Positions 58,630 to 64,000 of a stretch of DNA of 64,000 nt are shown piece after piece. The translations under genes were made by a program, and so were the position numbers. Every line of letters starts with the position of its first letter. Position 1 is the stretch's first letter. The stretch is from Polluticoccus soli (GTDB lineage: Bacteria > Bacteroidota > Bacteroidia > Chitinophagales > Chitinophagaceae). The notes below the pieces were generated by a model that had not been told where the DNA came from, did no database searches, and was given only the letters and a program-made list of their open reading frames with translations. The DNA is taken from NCBI RefSeq assembly GCF_029269745.1, contig NZ_JARJHT010000002.1, forward strand, positions 186,001 through 250,000, in the 5' to 3' direction.

Positions 58630-58720
58630 TCACTATGATAAAACAAATACCTGTAATATGAGCCCTGAATAATCAACCTTTTGTGGATAACCTCGTCCCC
58701 AGCTCCCGTGCCTTTTTCGT

Positions 58721-58728
58721 TACTTTTG
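58721..58728 (+). promoter_or_regulatory. dnaE -7 box
   Basis: Perfect TACTTTTG, 12 nt before the ATG at 58741 and 48 nt before the ATG at 58777. No clear -33. Confidence 0.45.
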
Positions 58729-58776
58729 TAGGCACCCCTTATGGGTGGTTTAACAGGCAAACAGAGGTCCCAGGCG

Positions 58777-61700
58777 ATGAAGTTTTCTCACTTACACAAT
58801 CACACACAATTTTCCCTGCTCGACGGGGCATCCAGTATTTCACGGCTTTTCGACAAGGCCATGAAAGACGAGATGCCGGCCATGGCCATCACCGACCATG
58901 GTAACATGTTCGGCGCATTTGAGTTTGTGGCAGAGGCATGGAAGAACAAAAAAGTAGTAGGCAAAACCGAGGACGGTAAAGACATTACCGAGCCCGTGGT
59001 GAAGCCTGTTGTGGGGTGTGAGTTTTACGTTGTAGAGAACCGCCACAAAAGGCAGTTCAGCCGCGATGAGAAGGACCAGCGTTTTCACCAGCTGCTGCTG
59101 GCCAAGAACGAAGTGGGGTACCGCAACCTGGTAAAGCTTTGTTCGCTGGGTTTTATGGAGGGGCTGTATGGTAAATACCCCCGTATCGACAAAGAGCTGA
59201 TACTGCAATACCACGAGGGCCTGATCGCTACTACCTGTTGCCTTGGTGCCTCGGTGCCGCGCACCATCCTGAAGAAAGGAGAAGATGAAGGGGAGCGCGA
59301 GTTCAAATGGTGGCTCGACCTGTTTGGCGATGACTACTACGTAGAGTTCCAGCGCCACGACATACCCGAGCAGATAAAGGTGAACGAAGTGCTGGTGAAG
59401 TTTGCGCGCAAGTACAATGTACCCATTATCGCGTCGAATGACTCGCACTACGTAGACCAGGCCGATTACAACGCCCACGATATCCTGCTTTGTATCAACA
59501 CCGGCGAGAAGCAAAGCACGCCGACGATGAAGGACTTCAGCGACGATGACGTGATGGCGAAAGACAAACGCTTTGCCTTCTACAACGACCAGTTCTATTT
59601 CAAGAATACGGCTGAAATGTCGAAGCTGTTCGCCGACCTGCCGGAAGCTATCGACAACACCAACCTGATAGTAGACAAGGTAAAACCCCTGAAGCTGGAG
59701 CGCGACATCCTGTTGCCTCACTTCAAGGTGCCGCCGGAGTTTCACGACGACCAGGATGCCTTTCTCGAGCACCTGACATGGACCGGTGCAAAAGAACGCT
59801 ACAAGGAAATAACACCCGATATAGAAGAGCGCCTGAATTTTGAGCTCTTCACCATCAAGACCATGGGTTTCGCGGGTTACTTCCTTATTGTATCCGACTT
59901 CATCAAAGCAGGTCGCGACCTGGGTGTGTTTATTGGTCCCGGTCGTGGTTCTGCCGCCGGTAGCGCCGTTGCCTATTGCACAGGCATTACCAACATCGAC
60001 CCCATTAAGTATAACCTCCTGTTCGAGCGTTTCCTTAACCCGGAACGTAAGAGCATGCCCGATATCGATACCGACTTTGATGACGTCGGTCGCCAGAAGG
60101 TGATCGACTATGTGGTAGACAAATATGGTAAAACACAGGTGGCACACATCGTTACCTATGGTACCATGGCTGCCAAGAGCAGTATCAAAGACGTGGCCCG
60201 AGTAATGGACCTGCCGCTGCCTGATGCTAACGGCCTGGCCAAGCTGGTGCCAGAGCGTCCCGGTATATCACTGAAACGCCTGCTGCATGCCCCCATGAAA
60301 GGGGAGAAGAGCCTTGAAGAAAAAGAAGGTATCGGAGGCGAGGAGGTTGACAACGTAAACAAGCTGCGCGAGATCTACGCCAGCGATAATATGCACGGAC
60401 AGGTGCTCCGTTCAGCTGAAAAGCTCGAGGGCTCTGTTCGTAACACCGGTATCCACGCAGCGGGTATCATCATCGCTCCCAAAGATCTGAGTGAAATGAT
60501 CCCTGTGTGTGCGGTGAAGGATGTGAACCTCCTCATCACACAGTTTGAAGGTAACATCATCGAGAACGCCGGCGTTATCAAGATGGACTTTTTGGGTCTG
60601 AAGACCCTGACCATCATCAAAGATGCGCTGGCACTTATCAAGCGTAACTACAATGTCGACATCGACATTGACTACATACCGCTCGATGACGAAAAGACGT
60701 ACGAGCTGTACCAACGCGGTGAGACCAACGGTACCTTCCAGTTTGAAAGTGCGGGTATGCAGAAATACCTGCGCGAGCTGAAGCCGGATAAATTCGACGA
60801 TCTGATCGCGATGAACGCCCTGTACCGTCCGGGCCCGCTGGAGTATATCCCTAACTTCATCAAGCGTAAGCACGGTGAAGAAGAGATCGTGTACGATCTG
60901 CCGGAAATGGAAGAATACCTTGCTGATACCTACGGTATCACGGTATACCAGGAGCAGGTGATGTTGCTGTCGCAAAAGCTGGGTGGCTTCAGTAAAGGTG
61001 ATGCCGACGTACTGCGTAAGGCGATGGGTAAAAAGCAGAAGGCGGTACTGGATAAAATGAAAGGCCAGTTTGTGGAAGGCGCCAAAGCAAAAGGTCACCC
61101 TGAAGACAAACTAAACAAGGTATGGACCGACTGGGAAGCATTCGCCCAGTACGCGTTCAACAAATCGCACTCTACCTGTTATGCGTTTGTGGCGTACCAG
61201 ACAGCTTACCTGAAGGCACACTACCCTTCAGAATACATGGCGGCGGTACTGAACAACCAGGGCAACATTGATAAGATCAAGTTCTACATGGAGGAGTGCC
61301 AGCGCATGGGGCTCTCTGTATTAGGGCCTGATGTGAATGAGAGCTTGAAAGGCTTCTCGGTAAATAAAGAAGGTGTAGTACGTTTCGGTATGAATGCCAT
61401 TAAGGGTGTTGGTGAGGCTGCGGTAGAAGACCTGATAGCAGAACGTGAAGCTAACGGACCGTTCTCTTCAGTGTTCGATTTTGTTTCCCGCATCAACCAG
61501 CGCACCGTCAACAAAAAGACAATTGAAGGATTAATATATGCGGGTGGCTTGGATTGTTTTACCGACCTGCACCGCGCGCAGTATTTCTATGCGCCGCCTA
61601 CGGATCCGGTAACGGGTCTGGAGCGCCTGGCGCGTTTTGGCAACCAGGTACAGGCCAACACTTCAATGGCTTCAAACAGCCTGTTTGGCGAAAGCACTAT

Positions 61701-62388
61701 GGCTGACGTGAAGCCGCCTACTATACCGGACTGTCCCACATGGACGCTGCCTGAGCTGCTGGATCGTGAAAAAGATGTGATCGGTATCTACCTGAGTGCG
61801 CACCCGCTGGATGGTTTCAAGTTCGAAATGCAGTATTATGGCTTTACTCCGATCAGCGAGTTGGAGAACAGCAAAGGACGAACCATACGCGTAGCAGGCT
61901 TTGTGACTGATGCTGCGCACATGACCACCAAGAAGGGTAGTAAGTTTGGTAAGATGGTGATCAACGACTACAGTGGCCACCAGGAGATCGTATTCTGGGA
62001 GAAGAACTACCTGCAATACAACAACTATCTTGATAATGGACAAACGCTATTGATACAGGGGGTGTACCAGGAGCATAGATTCCGGCCGGGCGTGATGGAG
62101 TTCGATATACAAAGCATCATGCTGCTGGATGAAGTGAAAAAGAAGCTGACAAAGAAGCTGAACCTTTGGATGCCGTTGGCTAAGATCAACCAGGAACTGG
62201 TTATGTTCTTAAGTGACAACCTGAAGCAAAATCCCGGTAACACCGATGTGGTCGTGCAAATAGTGGATGAAGAAGATAATATGACCACAAAAATGAAAAC
62301 GGCCGGTCAGCGACTGGCGATCAACGACGAACTGATCAACTTCCTGCAGGAGAATGATTATATCAGGCTCTCGCTGGAGCTTTCATAA
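58777..62388 (+). CDS. dnaE: DNA polymerase III alpha subunit
   Basis: The replicative polymerase, 1203 residues from ATG 58777. An upstream ATG at 58741 would add 12 residues (MGGLTGKQRSQA), but family members begin MKFSHLHNHTQFSLLDGA, so 58777 is preferred. N-terminal PHP domain (about 1-250; HLHNHTQFSLLDG, ITDHGNMFG). The palm has the catalytic carboxylates in MPDIDTDFDD (about residues 427-436), followed by thumb and finger domains (SAGMQKYLRE, YRPGPLEYIPNFIKRKHGEE). Helix-hairpin-helix near 865 and an OB-fold toward the end (RTIRVAGFVTDAAHM) complete it. Length fits DnaE1 of Bacteroidota. Confidence 0.95.
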   Translation: MKFSHLHNHTQFSLLDGASSISRLFDKAMKDEMPAMAITDHGNMFGAFEFVAEAWKNKKVVGKTEDGKDITEPVVKPVVGCEFYVVENRHKRQFSRDEKDQRFHQLLLAKNEVGYRNLVKLCSLGFMEGLYGKYPRIDKELILQYHEGLIATTCCLGASVPRTILKKGEDEGEREFKWWLDLFGDDYYVEFQRHDIPEQIKVNEVLVKFARKYNVPIIASNDSHYVDQADYNAHDILLCINTGEKQSTPTMKDFSDDDVMAKDKRFAFYNDQFYFKNTAEMSKLFADLPEAIDNTNLIVDKVKPLKLERDILLPHFKVPPEFHDDQDAFLEHLTWTGAKERYKEITPDIEERLNFELFTIKTMGFAGYFLIVSDFIKAGRDLGVFIGPGRGSAAGSAVAYCTGITNIDPIKYNLLFERFLNPERKSMPDIDTDFDDVGRQKVIDYVVDKYGKTQVAHIVTYGTMAAKSSIKDVARVMDLPLPDANGLAKLVPERPGISLKRLLHAPMKGEKSLEEKEGIGGEEVDNVNKLREIYASDNMHGQVLRSAEKLEGSVRNTGIHAAGIIIAPKDLSEMIPVCAVKDVNLLITQFEGNIIENAGVIKMDFLGLKTLTIIKDALALIKRNYNVDIDIDYIPLDDEKTYELYQRGETNGTFQFESAGMQKYLRELKPDKFDDLIAMNALYRPGPLEYIPNFIKRKHGEEEIVYDLPEMEEYLADTYGITVYQEQVMLLSQKLGGFSKGDADVLRKAMGKKQKAVLDKMKGQFVEGAKAKGHPEDKLNKVWTDWEAFAQYAFNKSHSTCYAFVAYQTAYLKAHYPSEYMAAVLNNQGNIDKIKFYMEECQRMGLSVLGPDVNESLKGFSVNKEGVVRFGMNAIKGVGEAAVEDLIAEREANGPFSSVFDFVSRINQRTVNKKTIEGLIYAGGLDCFTDLHRAQYFYAPPTDPVTGLERLARFGNQVQANTSMASNSLFGESTMADVKPPTIPDCPTWTLPELLDREKDVIGIYLSAHPLDGFKFEMQYYGFTPISELENSKGRTIRVAGFVTDAAHMTTKKGSKFGKMVINDYSGHQEIVFWEKNYLQYNNYLDNGQTLLIQGVYQEHRFRPGVMEFDIQSIMLLDEVKKKLTKKLNLWMPLAKINQELVMFLSDNLKQNPGNTDVVVQIVDEEDNMTTKMKTAGQRLAINDELINFLQENDYIRLSLELS

Positions 62389-62411
62389 GAACATCATAAA
62401 TCACACATCAT

Positions 62412-62729
62412 ATGGCAAACACATTCAACGACACAAATTTTCAAACCGAAGTACTCCAATCCGATAAGCTGACCATGGTTGATTTCTGGGCTCCATGGTG
62501 CGGACCTTGCATTGCGCTGGGTAAAACCATCGATATCCTGGCTACCGATTATGCAGATAAGATAAATGTGGGTAAGCTTAATACAGACGAAAACCCACAG
62601 GTTTCACTGGAGTATGGGGTGATGAACCTTCCTTGTGTATTGTTCTTCAAAAACGGCCAGGTGGTAGATAAGCATATCGGCCTGGCTGCCCGTAATGTAT
62701 TCGAAAAGAAGATACAACAGCATATGTAA
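62412..62729 (+). CDS. Thioredoxin, with an extra Cys after the cis-Pro
   Basis: A 105-residue thioredoxin; active site FWAPWCGPC (Cys30, Cys33). The loop normally reading IPT/IPA reads NLPCVLFF, that is cis-Pro74 followed by Cys75, which is unusual and close to the active site. It lies 23 nt after dnaE and is about 60% identical by eye to the next thioredoxin, a probable duplication. Cytosolic disulfide reductase role by family; the extra Cys may alter specificity or form a regulatory disulfide. Confidence 0.93.
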   Translation: MANTFNDTNFQTEVLQSDKLTMVDFWAPWCGPCIALGKTIDILATDYADKINVGKLNTDENPQVSLEYGVMNLPCVLFFKNGQVVDKHIGLAARNVFEKKIQQHM

Positions 62730-62761
62730 TTGGCTTATAGCGATATTTTCGTTGGCTATTA

Positions 62762-62790
62762 TTTGATGTCAATATCTCATAGTACCTTTG
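62762..62790 (+). promoter_or_regulatory. Promoter of the second thioredoxin gene
   Basis: -33 TTTG (62762-62765), 17-bp spacer, perfect -7 TACCTTTG (62783-62790). Leader about 33 nt. Confidence 0.55.
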
Positions 62791-62827
62791 GCCTAGTTTT
62801 TTAACCTACAATAAAAATTCAAATAAG

Positions 62828-63145
62828 ATGGCAGCAGTATTCACTGACGCAAACTTTGATCAGGAAGTAATAAAAGCAGAAAAGCTTACCGTTGTTGACT
62901 TTTGGGCTCCATGGTGCGGTCCTTGCCTGGCGCTGGGTCCAACCATCGATGCACTTGCTAAAGAGTATGATGGCAAAGTAAATGTTGGTAAAGTAAACGT
63001 GGATGAGAACCCACAACTGTCTATCAACTATGGTATCACCAGCATACCGGCAGTATTGTTCATCAAAGGCGGCCAGGTTGTTGACAAACAAGTAGGCGCT
63101 GCTCCCAAAGGTGTTTTCGATAAGAAGATACAACAGCACCTGTAA
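62828..63145 (+). CDS. trxA: Thioredoxin
   Basis: A 105-residue thioredoxin: WAPWCGPCLAL active site (Cys30, Cys33), DENPQLSINYGITSIPAVLF with the ordinary cis-Pro Ile-Pro-Ala. Reduces cytosolic protein disulfides using thioredoxin reductase. Unlike its neighbour it has its own promoter and a terminator, so it can be expressed independently of dnaE. Confidence 0.95.
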   Translation: MAAVFTDANFDQEVIKAEKLTVVDFWAPWCGPCLALGPTIDALAKEYDGKVNVGKVNVDENPQLSINYGITSIPAVLFIKGGQVVDKQVGAAPKGVFDKKIQQHL

Positions 63146-63164
63146 TAAAGGATTACATATATGG

Positions 63165-63200
63165 ATCGGGTCTCCTGCATAAGGAGGCCCGATTTTTTTT
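63165..63200 (+). terminator. Terminator after trxA
   Basis: 11-bp stem ATCGGGTCTCC / GGAGGCCCGAT (one G-T pair; 63165-63175, 63183-63193), 7-nt loop, long T-run. Confidence 0.87.
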
Positions 63201-63249
63201 ACAATTCATTGCAAGTTCTCAGATTATTATAGGCTATATTGTTGTTACA

Positions 63250-64000
63250 ATGAAAGGACTCACGGCGATCACCGACCCGGTCTACACAAAACCGGAGCAC
63301 GAAACTGCATTTGCAAGGCTCTCTAAAAAGTTTATCCGCGACGAGCGCGACTTGCCCTTTATGAAGTTGACGCTTCAGATCACTTTTACATTGATACCGC
63401 TGGCTGTTTTGGTATACCTGCTGCCGGTGGGTGGTGTGGCTTGGTGGGCTGCTGTCGTAGCTTTCCAGTTTTTGAACAACGTCACTTTTAAAGGGCCGTT
63501 TGGTTTGATGCTTCATTGCACCAGCCACCGGGCTTTTTTTAAGAAGGAGTATGATTTTATGAATCATTACCTGCCATGGGTCATTGCTCCATTATTCGGC
63601 CACTCGCCAGAAACCTACTACGCACACCACATAGGCATGCATCACGCTGAGAATAACCTGGAAGATGACGAAAGCAGCACCATGCCTTATCGCCGCGACT
63701 CGCTGCGTGGCTTTGTGCATTACTTCGGCGTGTTTCTATTTTCGGGTATATACCACCTGGCTAATTATTTCTTCCGTAAAAAACGCAAACGCCTGTTGTA
63801 CAGATCGGTGAGGGGAGAGCTGCTGTTCATTGCTTTCTGCATCGCGATGAGTTTTGTGAATTGGCAGGCTACACTGGTTGTCTTTATTATACCGTTCGTA
63901 TTATTCAGACTAGTGGCAATGCTGGGTAACTGGGCGCAACACGCGTTCATCGATCCGCTGGATCCGGGTAATGATTATAAGAACAGCATCACGTGCATCA
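63250..64000 (+). CDS. Fatty acid desaturase family protein, cut by the window edge
   Basis: ATG 63250 opens a frame of 250 codons that runs off the right edge. It is an integral membrane di-iron desaturase-like protein: His boxes HCTSHR (about residues 83-88), HHIGMHH (about 121-127) and the later WAQHAFID, with intervening hydrophobic helices (LTLQITFTLIPLAVLVYLLP). It starts MKGLTAITDPVYTKPEHETA. Expected to introduce double bonds or hydroxyl groups into acyl chains or carotenoids. The family call is safe; the substrate is not known, and the end is missing. Confidence 0.82.
   Translation, partial: MKGLTAITDPVYTKPEHETAFARLSKKFIRDERDLPFMKLTLQITFTLIPLAVLVYLLPVGGVAWWAAVVAFQFLNNVTFKGPFGLMLHCTSHRAFFKKEYDFMNHYLPWVIAPLFGHSPETYYAHHIGMHHAENNLEDDESSTMPYRRDSLRGFVHYFGVFLFSGIYHLANYFFRKKRKRLLYRSVRGELLFIAFCIAMSFVNWQATLVVFIIPFVLFRLVAMLGNWAQHAFIDPLDPGNDYKNSITCI

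Noticed and set aside
58381-58760. Minus-strand frames over the dnaE upstream region with repeated LPxVVDLG peptides
   Set aside because: The peptides are just translations of the direct repeats; no promoter on that strand and poor protein character.
58840-60147. 435-codon open frame antisense to dnaE
   Set aside because: It lies wholly inside dnaE on the other strand, with a composition that mirrors dnaE codon use and no promoter or recognisable domain.

Overview
The window looks like a chromosomal stretch of a Bacteroidota bacterium, most likely of the Chitinophagales/Chitinophagaceae type. The evidence is: SusC/FecA-like TonB receptors with an N-terminal carboxypeptidase-regulatory-like domain; three secreted proteins ending in type IX secretion (T9SS) sorting domains; BatD/BatE proteins; a DUF5683 protein; many short lipoproteins; almost no Shine-Dalgarno sequences; and repeated promoters of the Bacteroidota form (TTG or TTTG, 17-21 bp, TAnnTTTG). 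No rRNA, plasmid, prophage or complete mobile element is visible. Two tRNA genes are present: Ser-GGA and Leu-CAG.

Layout. 0.2-7.0 kb: a probable metal-handling outer-membrane cluster (TonB receptor, Asp-box lipoprotein with a CCPCC motif, HYC_CC_PP-type small protein, secreted HMA metal-binding protein, second TonB receptor with a CC pair in its plug). 7.0-10.4 kb: a YjbR/MmcQ protein, a secreted GATase1-like protein and a phosphate-selective-type porin. 10.4-14.3 kb is the most accessory-like part: an Imm63-like immunity gene interrupted by an in-frame TGA, two T9SS cargo proteins, and a terminase-small-subunit-like ORF carrying a palindromic repeat inside its reading frame. 14.35-19.3 kb: SDR, BatD, BatE, polysaccharide deacetylase and TatD, then tRNA-Ser. 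19.5-26 kb: a conserved unknown, type II NADH dehydrogenase, a lipoprotein, a diphthine-ammonia-ligase-like PP-loop enzyme, an unknown secreted protein and a di-haem peroxidase. 26-45.5 kb is mainly housekeeping: fumC, a membrane glycosyltransferase, a C10 protease with a small lipoprotein, prmC, ribD, an EamA transporter, YigZ, queG, pcm, DUF5683, a tail-specific protease, lipB, an APC permease and lpd. 45.6-51.1 kb: three consecutive GT-C-like membrane proteins, two of them near-identical neighbours. 51.1-58.3 kb: a 2H phosphoesterase, lipoproteins, a LuxE-like protein, tRNA-Leu, a hydrolase and a double-motif aspartyl protease. 58.3-64 kb: a small membrane protein, direct repeats, dnaE, two thioredoxins and a truncated fatty-acid desaturase.

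Two things recur across the window. First, at least eleven genes have a TAnnTTTG-like box ending only 3-6 nt before the start codon, which predicts leaderless or almost leaderless mRNAs. Second, a decamer-phased motif (CGACAACAAA followed by nGGCAACAAA) occurs twice upstream of dnaE and once upstream of ndh. I do not see a clear new defence system. The best candidates for under-described biology are the cysteine-rich metal/TonB cluster, the broken Imm63-like gene, the repeat-in-ORF insertion, the widespread leaderless start architecture and the two-motif aspartyl protease.
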